Below, piece by piece: positions 21,896 to 33,761 of a DNA stretch of 64,000 bases (the first letter of the stretch is position 1; each line of letters begins with the position of its first letter). The position numbers and the translations under genes are program-made. The stretch spans positions 51,086,165 through 51,150,164 of the forward strand of contig JALGPY010000010.1 in the NCBI GenBank assembly GCA_023055425.1, read 5' to 3'. Source of the stretch: Linanthus parryae (lineage: Eukaryota > Streptophyta > Magnoliopsida > Ericales > Polemoniaceae). The notes under the pieces were generated by a model. That model was not told the origin of the DNA, searched no databases, and saw only the letters and a program-made list of their open reading frames with translations.

Positions 21896-24800
21896 TGAAA
21901 CGATCCGGGATCTCGGTTCAGGGTTAAAGAGACACTTGACAACCAAAAGTAGAAATGTACTATTAAGATTACATTTCGCTTAATGTACATAACAAATTTT
22001 CGATAATAAGTACAATTTAAAACATAACATTTTTGATCTACTAAGTGGTCTAAGTTAAGCTATACTTCTTCGTCTCGTTCCAGCGTTCCCATCCCCCACT
22101 TTGATTGACGACCTGCGGTTTTAAAATGGCAAAAGCCGACGCAGTTTTGAAGAAATTGATCAGTAAAAACTGAGTAAGTACACACTATGACATGTAAAGC
22201 AACGAGTGGCATGGAAGCATGAGTTGAAACAAATCAGAAGATTTAAACAGTAAAACTATCATATTGGAGAATTTTGATCAACTTGAAGTAACCGAGTAAC
22301 AAAAACCTCTCAATTTAATAAAATTGAGAACCACGAGTAGTTGGTAAAATATCCAGAGTAAACAAGTTCATTTGAACTGATAACGATAGTACTTCATGAG
22401 TAGCCAAGATTTACAATTCATTTCAAATCAATTAGGGCATATCAAGAGCAACAAACAACATTAATAAGTAGCCAATTTTGAATTTCGACTTCAATCAGTA
22501 GTTTAATTTAGCTGAGGCGTGTCAAGAGCCACCAGCAGGATCGATGTAAACAGAGGGATCACGAAATAATCACTAAGGGTTCCTTCTAGGGTCTATCAAA
22601 CCCTATTTCACCCGAGCGTTAAGGGAGCCCATTCGTCAACCCCGCTCACAACATTAGCTAAAAGGCCTTAAGTGTCGACACCCCTATACCGTAGTGACCC
22701 TTACAAGTATAAGTAGCACTCTATAGCTCTATAAACCCCTTGGCCTCAATATCTTGATACATTTTGGCTCATCGGGGGCGGATTTTTGAACATTGACGTT
22801 TTATCCAATAATAAGAAGCATTGCTTCAATGGTCTTAGCCATAAGAAAATGGAGGATCGCTTGACGCCTCCCATTAATAACAGTACTCTGTACATCGTCC
22901 TAAGTCTATTAGAGGTATTTTATGTCTTCTCTTTCACATAAACAGAATTAGAATATCAACATTTCACAAGTAATTTCTGAGAGTTCTGAAAGGAGATGAA
23001 TAAAATAGTTTAACAAAATTCGAGTGGAAACATGCATTCTCATACTTTTTCATATATCAAGTATTCATTTGAAGCATCAAACACATACGCAAATTTTGAT
23101 ATGAAAAGGTCGTACATATGTACTTACCACTGAGATGAAGCACAACTAAAATCAAGAAACTAAGTCTAGCACTCCAACGACAAACGCTCTCTCCTACGAG
23201 GTCGATGTCTACAATCACACGTATGACGTACTCGTTGTAACCAATTTACACATTTATAATAGAAATGCAAACCTACATGTCACATAGTCCTAAATGTCAC
23301 TAATTCACATATAATGATGTTTAATTATCAAAATAAATCCAACAAAACACTTAGAAGTTCGAAAATTCAAGTTTTCTAAAAAAATGTGAAACTACAATTC
23401 TGGACTTTACCATATCAAATCATCTCCTAAAATTTTGAATTTAATGTATGATGAACCTATATGTTTCTACTTTCAGAAACATCAAGATAATCATGCATAG
23501 ACATTGTAAAACTCAAGTTACAAAAATAACAAATACTGCTATGCAGAGAAGAGTTTGAGAAAAACTTTCAAGTTTGAAAGGGTATTACTAGCACTTGGAG
23601 AATATAAATAAATCTCATCTTCTCCAGAATTAATCCCCTATGTGTCTACTTTAATCAGAAGAAAGATTTGGTACCATGAGTTTTCGGAAATGAGATTTTT
23701 AACAAAAATGGTAAAACTTGTCAAAAAACAGTGTTTCAGAAAACATGCAACTTAGAATGAGCATATCTCCCTAACCAAAAAGGATATGGAGTTGAATTTC
23801 CTTTCAAAATGACCCTCTATGAGTATTGTTTCAGAATATAAAATATTTAAAAATTCTACAGACACAAAATTTAGAGATAATATTCGTTTTTCACAAACTG
23901 GTCAGATTGTAAAAATGTGAAATTTTCACCTAGAGCACTTAAAACATGATCAAATCAATTATATGACACATGCAACTTATGGAGACTTGATTTTCATCCA
24001 AATTACATCATTTTAGGCATTATTTAAGACTTTTACATGCTCTTGACACAAATGACGAAAACCCTCTTGGGTAGCAATGCATAGAATATGACATTCACAA
24101 CATGCATGTTGGTTCTAGTGTGGGTTTCATGAAATAGTCAAAATTTTAGAGTCAATCACATGATCTAACAAAGGAAATGAAGAATCAAGAATGGAAAGGA
24201 AGAAATGTAAGATGAAATTTCATCAATCAAAGATAAAGATGGACATGCAAGAATGAATTGAAGACTAGAAGAAATGTTACCCCAAGATTCAAGAAATTGT
24301 GAGGAAAATTGTGATATTGGGCTTCAATCCATGAGTAGAATAGTGAAAGAGCTCCCCTCCATGATGATACAACCCTTGGACTCAAGTTTTCCATGGTTTG
24401 GAGACCATAAAAATGAGTTTTGATGAAGTTTTTGTGAAGTGAACACCAAAAACGGCAATGGGGTTTTGAGAGAGAGAATAGAGCTAGTATGAGTGCTCTT
24501 GAAGAGAAAAACAAATGAGGAATTGTGAAAGAAAGAAATGGGGTTGATGCCTTGATGGTGGAGGTTGGTGAGAGTTTCATTGATTGTTCATGAGCAGAAT
24601 GAAAAGATGTAAAAAAAAAAATGATAGATGAAGGCAAAGAATGATGGTGATGGGGTGTTGATGCAACAAGGGGATGAATACATACATAGATTGAATAACT
24701 AGGATATCTTATTTTAATGGTATTGATCCAAAGTAGTGTATCAAGAAATTGGGATGTAAATATAAAATAAAAGAGTTGATGGGTGATGATGAAAGTCAAA

Positions 24801-25161
24801 ATTTAAGGGGTGAAAATAAAACTCCAATTAATAGCTAACACTTAAAAGATAACTTTCATAAATTATAAAATCTCATAATAATTTTAAATAAAACACTTTG
24901 TATAAATCACTTTTTAGAAAACTACAAGTACCTCCCAAGTATACAAAATAAGTTTCATATAGTATTTTTCAAAATTTTAAAAACTACAAAATAACCCCAA
25001 AATAAAAATATATATCATCATAGATGTCAAATGACACACTTGTGCGTTAAAATCAAGAAAAATCAATAATATGTTTGAAATATAAATTTCTCAAAATTTT
25101 CAAATATTCTTTTCTTTTCGAAATGACCAAATAACCCCTAACTTAAATACAGGGTATTACA
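21896..25161 (-). mobile_element. Long LTR 3 (copy A)
   Basis: 3266 bp. The left part matches LTR 2. From about 24000 onward it carries the variants of LTR 4 and of copy B (GTGAGGAAAATTG, CAAAGGAAATG, GGTTCTAGTG), so it too is mosaic. Confidence 0.9.
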
Positions 25162-26325
25162 TTATATCCCCCTTAAAATGAAGCTTCGTCCCCGAAGCTT
25201 AACATTTTTTTTTTTGTAAAACTACGACATGTTTCACGAGAATTCAACTAATGCACATGAGAGTTGTATGCAATGCCAATGCACATGCATCACTTATATT
25301 AACGGGAACGGGCTCTCGGTCGGTAAAGTCTCTTCTCACTTGTATCATACTAGAGATTCAAATACAATTAGCTCAAGCAAAAGGTGGGCACCAAATTTTG
25401 AATGGTCTAGACGAACACACAGTTACCACGTTTACAAAGCGATTCAAAAAAAAATTATAGCATTTAAACAAATCTTGAAACTTTTAAACACAAAATACTT
25501 AACATGTCTTTTTTTTGGCTCATCCGCACTTAAAATGTTTGCTTACCTGAGTAGGGTTTGATAAACCAATCACCTCAAGTGTTCCAAGCATACGAGGAGG
25601 AAAAGAACACTATGTGTCGTCACACAACGTGTCTATCCATCACAACTCGAATGTGTTTCTAATGTTCCAACTTAGTCTAGGCAGCGGATACAATTCATAG
25701 TACCGTCGTACTAAGAGTCACGCCAGCGGACTGCTAAACAAAGTGGTCCATATCACTTGGCATTGGTATCTCTGCACCAATCATTTTTTTTAACTATTTT
25801 TGAAAAGAAGAAAAAAAAAATTTTTCAAAACTTTCTAATTTTGGAAGCGACCATGTCGAATTAACTCAAAGTGAAACAAAACAAGGTATTATCTTAAAAG
25901 TCGCACTCAAAGGTATGAAAGGAATGGTCTCACGGTCTTCTACGTCAAAACGTCGATACTCTTATGTCGGTAAAATAACATAACCAATTAAGGGAACGTG
26001 CATACGCATCACACGACAATGACAAATCATTTCGATATAGTAAGCAAACATGCTCATAGGATAGCAAACATATAAATAAGAAAGGAGATTCTGCATGGAG
26101 CACATACCAATTAGCAAGTAACATTTAATCAACATGTATGGTAAAAATCGTGTTTAAGAATATGTAAGTACCCCAAAATCCCCCGCGGCTTCCTTGCTTT
26201 GTTATTACCAAATTGAGATATCCTAATCAATTTTAAAATTTTGAAAACGTGTTATCTTTCTTCTTTATCTACTTAAGGAAATCGAAAAGTCTCATTAACC
26301 GGAGAACCGATGCTCTGATACCATC
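25162..26325 (-). mobile_element. Internal region 3 of long-LTR element (copy A)
   Basis: PBS at 26312-26323, PPT at the left edge. It has more private changes than regions 1 and 2 and shares some with the copy B internal region (GGCACCAAATTTTG). No coding domain seen. Confidence 0.88.
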
Positions 26326-29300
26326 TGAAACGATCCGGGATCTCGGTTCAGGGTTAAAGAGACACTTGACAACCAAAAGTAGAAATGTACTATTAAGATT
26401 ACATTTCGCTTAATGTACATAACAAATTTTCGATAATAAGTACAATTTAAAACATAACATTTTTGATCTACTAAGTGGTCTAAGTTAAGCTATACTTCTT
26501 CGTCTCGTTCCAGCGTTCCCATTCCCCACTTTGATTGACGACCTGCGGTTTTAAAATGGCAAAAGCCGATGCAGTTTTGAAGAAATTGATCAGTAAAAAC
26601 TGAGTAAGTACACACTATGACATGTAAAGCAACGAGTGGCACGGAAGCATGAGTTGAAACAAATCAGAAGATTTAAACAATAAAACTATCATATTGGAGA
26701 ATTTTGATCAACTTGAAGTAACCGAGTAACAAAAACCTCTCAATTTAATAACATTGAGAACCACGAGTAGTTGGTAAAATATCCAGAGTAAACAAGTTCA
26801 TTTGAACTGATAACGATAGTACTTCATGAGTAGCCAAGATTTACAATTCATTTCAAATCAATTAGGGCATATCAAGAGCCACAAACAACATTAATAAGTA
26901 GCCAATTTTGAATTTCGACTTCAATCAACAGTTTAATTTAGCAGAGGCGTGTCAAGAGCCACCAGCAGGATCGATGTAAACAGAGGGATCACGAAATAAT
27001 CACTAAGGGTTCCTTCTAGGGTCTATCAAACCCTATTTCACCCGAGCGTTAAGGGAGCCCATTCGTCAACCCCGCTCACAACATTAGCTAAAAGGCCTTA
27101 AGTGTCGACACCCCTATACCGTAGTGACCCTTACAAGTATAAGTAGCACTCTATAGCTCTATAAACCCCTTGGCCTCAATATCTTGATACATTTTGGCTC
27201 ATCGGGGGCGGATTTTTGAACATTGACGTTCTATCCAATAATAAGAAGCATTGCTTCAATGGTCTTAGCCATAAGAAAATGGAGGATCGCTTGACGCCTC
27301 CCATTAATAACGCTACTCTGTACATCGTCCTAAGTCTATTAGAGGTATTTTATGTCTTCTCTTTCACATAAACAGAATTAGAATATCAACATTTCACAAG
27401 TAATTTCCGAGAGTTCTCAAAGGAGATGAATAAAATAGTTTACAACATTCGAGTGGAAACATGCATTCTCATACTTTTTCCTATATCAAGTATTCATTTG
27501 AAGCATCAAACAAATACGCAAATTTTGATATGAAAAGGTCGTACATATGTACTTACCACTGAGATGAAGAACAATTAAAATCAAGAAACTAAGTCTAGCA
27601 CTCCGACGACAAACGCTCTCTCCTACGAGGTCGATGTCTACAATCACACGTATGACGTACTCGTTGTAACCAATTTACACATTTATAATAGAAATGGAAA
27701 CCTACATGTCACATAGTCCTAAATGTCACTAATTCACATATAATGATGTTTAATTATCAAAATAAATCCAACAAAACACTTAGAAGTTCGAAAATTCAAG
27801 TTTTCTAAAAAAATGTGAAACTACAATTCTGGACTTTACAATATCATATCATCTCCTAAAATTTTGAATTTAATGTATGATGAACCTATATGTTTCTACT
27901 TTCAGAAAAATCAAGATAATCATGCATAGACATTGTAAAACTCAAGTTACTAAAATAACAAATACTGCTATGCAGAGAAGAGTTTGAGAAAAACTTTCAA
28001 GTTTGCAAGGGTATTACTAGCACTTGGAGAATATAAATAAAGCTCATCTTCTCCAGAATTAATCCCCTCTGTGTCTACTTTAATCACAAGAAATATTTGG
28101 TGCCATGAGTTTTCGGAAATGAGATTTTTCACAAAAATGGTAAAACTTGTCAAAAAACAGTGTTTCAGAAAACATGCAACTTAGAATGAGCATATCTCCC
28201 TAACCAAAAAGGATATGGAGTTGAATTTCCTTTCAAAATGACCCTCTATGAGTATTGTTTCAGAATATAAAAGATTTAAAAATTCTACAGAGACAAAATT
28301 TAGAGATAATATTCGTTTTTCACAAACTGGTCAGATTGTAAGAATGTGAAATTTTCACCTAGAGCACTTAAAACATGATCAAATCAATTATATGACACAT
28401 GCAACTTATGGAGACTTGATTTTCATCCAATTACATCATTTTAGGCATTAAGTAAGAATTTTACATGCTCTTGACACAAATGATCAAAACCCTCTTGGGT
28501 AGCAATGCATAGAAGATGACATTCACAACATGCATGTTGGTTCTAGTGTGGGTTTCATGAAATAGTCAAAATTTTAGAGTCAATCACATGATCTAACAAA
28601 GGAAATGAAGAATCAAGAATGGAAAGGAAGAAATGTAAGATGAAATTTCATCAATCAAAGATAAAGATGGACATGCAAGAATGAATTGAAGACTAGAAGA
28701 AATGTTACCCCAAGATTCAAAAAATTGTGAGGAAAATTGTGATATTGGGCTTCAATCCATGAGTAGAATAGTGAAAGAGCTCCCCCTCCATGATGATACA
28801 ACCCTTGGACTCAAGTTTTCCAAGGTTTGGAGACCATAAAAATGAGTTTTGATGATGTTTTTGTGAAGTGAACACCCAAAAACGGGAATGGGGTTTTGAG
28901 AGAGAGAATAGAGCTAGTATGAGTGCTCTTTAAGAGAAAAACAAATGAGGAATTGTGAAAGAAAGAAATGAGGTTGATGCCTTGATGGTGGAGGTTGGTG
29001 AGAGTTTCATTGATTGTTCATGAGGAGAATGAGAAGATGTAAAAAAAAATGATAGATGTAGGCAAAGAATGATGGTGATGGGGTGTTGATGCAACAAGGG
29101 GATGAATACATACATAGATTGAATAAATAGGATATCTTATTTTAATGGTATTGATCCAAAGTAGTGTATCAAGAAATTGGGATGTAAATATAAAATAAAA
29201 GAGTTGATGGGTGATGATGAAAGTCAAAATTTAAGGGGTGAAAATAAAATTCCAATTAATAGCTAACACTTAAAAGATAACTTTCATAAATTATAAAATC

Positions 29301-29589
29301 TCATAATAATTTTAAATAAAACACTTTGTATAAATCACTTTTTAGAAAACTACAAGTACCTCCCAAGTATACAAAATAAGTTTCATATAGTATTTTTCCA
29401 AATTTTAAAAACTACAAAATAACCCCAAAATAAAAATATATATCATCATAGATGTTAAATGACACACTTGTGCGTTAAAATCAAGAAAAATCAATAATAA
29501 GTTTGAAATATAAATTTCTCAAAATTTTCAAATATTCTTTTCTTTTCGAAATGACCAAATAACCGCTAACTTAAATACAGGGTATTACA
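26326..29589 (-). mobile_element. Long LTR 4 (copy A)
   Basis: 3264 bp, terminal LTR of the array, followed at once by the second ATAAG of the target duplication. It is the counterpart of the damaged second LTR in copy B. Confidence 0.9.
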
Positions 29590-29594
29590 ATAAG

Positions 29595-30450
29595 ATAGAG
29601 ATATATGTCAACAATCTCACAAAATGCTGCTATTTCACCATGTTGGATAGTGTCTCTTGTTACAGATTTCCAAATCCCTTCATCTCCAATTTTCTTCTTT
29701 TTCCTCATGTTATTGTTTGTGAACTAAAATGAAGAAAATTTAAATAGACAAAAATATTTCTTTTAATTTGAATTAACCCAATAAAAAATCGTCATATTCG
29801 TAAAGTTGAATAGAAGAACATGAACTTTCATACAATATCTTAATTGAATCATATGAAATTAACAATAAGATGAAAAGAACTCGATTTGGTTTCTCGGGGG
29901 AATTTTTTCGAACATGTATGAAAGTATTTTCAATCTATGTAAGGGAAACGATAAATGATTCCTAGATGGTCACAACAGTCAAATACTTCAAGTACGTTTA
30001 GAACTTGTACATAACGTATATGATATACACAAATTCATTAATGATTTAGTCGTCTGACATAAACTCCACATTAATTTATCGAGTAACATCAATCTACAAT
30101 CTAACCGTCCACCGACACTGAAAATGTTTCTTCTTTGATGGACTTTCTTGTACTAGTAAATAGCACGGGCTTGTCACGTGGGAAATTTATTTACATAATT
30201 CAAGTGATTCAATGTGATTTTCACATCTTATATATATATTACTTTAAAAGCGCTAAATTATAAAATGGTGTAGACATGTGTTTTGGTTATTTGAACTCTC
30301 TAACAGGAAGACATGCGTCATGTTTATTTGGACTCTCTAATCAGCTCTGATAAGGAAAGTGTAAGTTCCTTCAAATTAATGTGAAATATGGCATATTAGT
30401 AATTACATAACATACATCTATCTATCATATTAGTAATTACATAACATCTA
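29595..30450. other. Flank right of the long-LTR element (copy A)
   Basis: No gene recognised. It matches 56508-57335. Its first bases (GATAGAGATATATGTC) also match the diverged paralogue at 59574, showing that it was contiguous with 12660-13062 before the element inserted. Near 30400 a short segment (TTAGTAATTACATAACAT) is repeated just before the duplication junction. Confidence 0.65.
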
Positions 30451-32056
30451 TCTAAAGGGGATCACCCCTCATACTGCATGCACAAGATCATACCCAAAGA
30501 AGGAAAGAAGCCAGTGATTCAGCCCCTGCGGAGACTGAATCCAAACATGAAAGATGTTGTTCACAAGGAGGTCATGAAGTGGGTGGAAGACAGAATCATA
30601 TACCCTATCTTCGATAGCACCCGGGTAAGTCTAGTCCAGTGTGTACCTAAGAAAGGGGGTATGTTGCATAACTCTGATCAGGAACAGGTCGCCCAGCGCA
30701 CTGTTACAGGCTGAAAAATCTGTATGGATTATCGGAGGCTAAACGATGCAACATTGAAGGACAACTTTCCACTGCCGTTCATGAACCATATGCTTGGCAG
30801 GTTGCCCCATCATACCTACTATTATTTTCATGATGACTATTCGGGTACAACCAAATCTACATCACCCCAGAAGACCACGAAAATACGACGTTCACCTGTC
30901 CATACGGTACTTTTTCCTTTAGACGAATGTCGTTTGGCCTGTGTAACGCTCCAACAACATTCCAGCGAAGCATGATGGCCATATTTTCAGACATGATTCA
31001 AAAACATCTTGAAGTATATGGACGATTTTAAAATGTCCAGGGACAGTTTCGAGGACTATCTACATCAACGGGCCCTAGTCCTGATCTGGTGGAGGAAAAC
31101 AAATTTGGTGCTGAATTGGGAAAAATGCCATTTCATGGTCAGTGAAGGAATCGTGTTGGGTCACAGGATTTCCAACAAGGGTTTGGAGGTCGACAGGGCC
31201 ACAATCCCGGTGATCTAGCATCTACCATATCCACCTACAGTCGAGGCAATCAAGTGGGCCATGCAGGATTCTAAAGAAGGTCACATCGAAGACTTTTACA
31301 AAATCACAAAGCCATTATTCACATTGCTGGGAAAAGACGTACCTTTTTGTATTAGACGAACCCTGCAAACAGGCCTTTGATTTTCTCAAGGAACACTTGA
31401 CCACGGAACGACTCATCACTACCGCAGACTGGTCACTCTCGTTCGAGCTAATGTGCTACGCAAGGGACTATGCAGTGGGAGCAGTCCTGGGACAGAGGAA
31501 TGATAAGGTCTGTCACGTCATCTACTAGGCTAGTAGAGTTCTAAACGAAGCACATGTTAATTATGGCACTACGGAGAAAGAACAAATGGCAGTCGTGTTT
31601 TCCCTGGAAAAGTTCAAACTATATTTGGTGCGGTCGAAAGTTATTAAATTCAGAGATCACAGTGCTTTGAAGTATCTGCTGGACAAGAAAGATGCAAAAT
31701 CAAGGCTGTTGCGATGGATTCTGCTGATGCAGGAATTTGATGTCGAAATCAGGGATAAGAAAGGACTTGAGAATGTGGTTGCTGATCATCTATCGCGTCA
31801 GAAAAACTCAACTGTGGATGCTATTTCGATTCAGGAAAAATTTCCTGACGAGCATATAATGAAGGTCAAAGCCAAAAGACAGCCTTGGTATCACTCCCTT
31901 GCAGAAAAAGAAGTTCATCTCAGAATGCAGACACTATTCTGGGATGATCCCTTTTTGTTTAAACAAGGGGCTGACAACATCTTACGGTGTTGTATACCAT
32001 GTCACGAGATCCTGCAGGTAATTCAGCACTGTCACTCAGATTAGTGAGGGGGTCAC
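30451..32056 (+). pseudogene. Ty3/gypsy (Athila-like) RT-RNase H-integrase N-terminus (copy B)
   Basis: Plus-strand pol begins abruptly at KGITPSYCMHKI (the 5' part is cut off at the duplication junction). It continues with RT (RRLNPNMKDVV, PKKGG, DYRRLNDATLKDNFPLPF, and the catalytic pair in MDDF near 31018), RNase H (YARDYAVGAVLGQ, YGTTEKEQMAVVFSLEKF, QEFDVEIRDKKGLENVVADH) and the integrase zinc-finger start (LFWDDPFLFKQ, HCHS..GGH). Several stops and frameshifts break it (near 30715, 30850, 30973, 31216 and 31530). Right after GGH the nested element's LTR begins. The rest of this integrase resumes at 39200. Confidence 0.92.
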
Positions 32057-33761
32057 TGACACGATTTCTTATGTGTATACGCAAGTGAACGGTCGAAGTA
32101 ATAAAGATGAGTATTAAGCTCAGGTTGTCGAACCCACAGGGACAGTCTTGAGATTATTTAGGTAGACGATTAATTTAAAGTCAATGTAACCGGTAAGAAG
32201 TGTTTAATTTGAAGGTTCGTCACCCACAAACAAGTGACTTAAAGTAAATGACAAACTACGCTACTCTTTTTATATGATTTTTAAGGTAAAGGATGAAAGG
32301 TTTGATTGATACGATTATGGAGATTACTAGGCAATTGATGATCCCGAGGGCACTTAGCAGTTTCCGGATTACGCTTACAACACTCTAGATATGTTTAGTT
32401 ATACCGGGCTACACTCATCATGTTCTTATGTCGATCTCACATGAATTTGCGTAATCGATTGACTTTGGGTCCTCTCGGTCCACCTTCGTCTACCTTTACG
32501 TTCTAGTTGGTTCGTTAGGCTCGCTCACCAGGTCCTGTCAGTCCACTGTTTTCACTAAGTCCTACCGATACAAACCGAAACAACTTACACACGGTTATTC
32601 AAGCTCTCTTCTCCTCTCGGACTGAGAGAACTACAAGAATACTTCCTATGTTCTTCAACACGTCTCTAATAGCTCACTATCGTGCAACTATATCGACAAC
32701 TAGCATAATACAGGTGATCAAGCCAAGCATACTAAAGATTAAAGCACAAGAACAAGAAAGCTAACAAGAACATCAACTAGAATTAAGTTTTCAAAACATG
32801 AATCAAGTCATCAATCCGGAAAAAGCTAATCAAACCCTAGTTCTTCATTAATTTCCTAGCTTAAAGTGTTTAGCTAGACATATAATTGTTTAGCAATACA
32901 TAAGTCTCCATAATCAATCAATAAGGGGGAAAGAAGAGCAATCAAACGAGTAATCTTCAAGAATTGATGATCTCCGCCTTCAATCGTTGTCTCACCTTGT
33001 TTCTTGATCCAAGATGCTGCAAAGATGCGTGAATACCCTCACTTGCACGACTCCTAGGTTCGAACAAGTCCTTCCTGCTCAATCTTTCAAAAACTCGTAA
33101 AACAACCCAAAAATTTGCGATCAGACCCTTTGCTTGCACGAACACTAGTGTGTTCACACGAATAGTGTTTTGCTCTCTGTTCGCACGAGCATAAATCTTT
33201 TTTTTACAATTTTGCAGTCCCTTTTTCATCCTTTTTGTCTAACTGAAAAAAATTCTAAGGAATTTTGTTCGCACGAACACAAAAGTGTTCGCACGAACAC
33301 CCCTGGAGATGAACTCAGATTTTCATCGTCTTCGACGGACAATAACTTTCTCGTCCGATCTCCGTTTTAGCTCCGTGACCTATCGTTGGAAAGCTCTTTG
33401 AGTATAATTTCATTTTGACGCTGGTCTCACTCCAAAATGTATTATAGAACTCAAGATACTATCAAAATAGTGGAGATTGATCACTTTTGCTCCTCCGACT
33501 TCGCTTCTCTTGCTTCCTCTTGAATTTGTTTTTTTTCCGAAGTTCGCTTCATGCTTCCTAGCCATCTTTTAGCATCCGTTCATGTCAAGACAACATGAAA
33601 AACCATACCAAGCGATTATATTTGACAAATAACATCAAAAATTGCATCGAAATGCCCGGATTAACAATAAAGTGCTAAAAACTCAACTTCTACGTTTTCT
33701 CAACATTCATAGTGTAAAACTCATATTTCAAGAAATATAACTCTAATAAAGATTTATTAAA
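32057..33761 (-). mobile_element. 3' LTR of TR-GAG-like element (copy B)
   Basis: Begins TGACACGATTTC and aligns to the right LTR for about 780 bp, then continues alone for about 0.9 kb until the purine tract (plus strand TTCCCCCACACT at 33762). The exact outer end is uncertain, since I see no clean CA terminus. It contains several copies of a 16-bp palindrome around 33133-33300. Confidence 0.7.
33133..33300. repeat. 16-bp palindromes in the LTR (GTGTTCGCACGAACAC)
   Basis: Full copy at 33285-33300, near-full copy at 33266-33280, partial copies at about 33133, 33149 and 33178. Each has 7-bp arms around a CA centre, the same architecture as the CTGCGTTCAAACGCAG palindromes near 4113-4675. Confidence 0.75.

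Larger units (their letters stand above)
13058..29594 (-). mobile_element. Tandem array of a long-LTR non-autonomous LTR retrotransposon (copy A): 4 LTRs, 3 internals
   Basis: Four LTRs of about 3.23-3.27 kb alternate with three internal regions of about 1.16-1.17 kb. The whole is bounded by one 5-bp target duplication ATAAG (13058-13062 and 29590-29594). Each internal region has a tRNA-Met-type PBS at its right edge and a polypurine tract at its left edge, so the element lies on the minus strand. LTR termini are TGTAATACCC...CGTTTCA (minus strand). The internal regions code for nothing recognisable; only the last bases before the PPT resemble the end of a Ty3/gypsy chromovirus pol. It could move only with enzymes supplied by another element. 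Confidence 0.92.
1..30450 (+). repeat. Segmental duplication, copy A (left part cut by window edge)
   Basis: This block matches 36088-57335 in order and orientation, with a constant offset of about 36087 to 36117 up to the long-LTR array, where copy A is longer by two extra LTR-internal units. Shared defects (the same gag frameshift, the same P450 inversion, the same retroelement insertion sites) show that the decay largely came before the duplication. The protease segment shows about 6 amino-acid differences in 135 between copies, roughly 98% nucleotide identity by eye. The right breakpoint is near 30440-30450, where the shared sequence ends in a short duplicated motif (acataacatctatc). The left breakpoint is outside the window. 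Confidence 0.93.
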
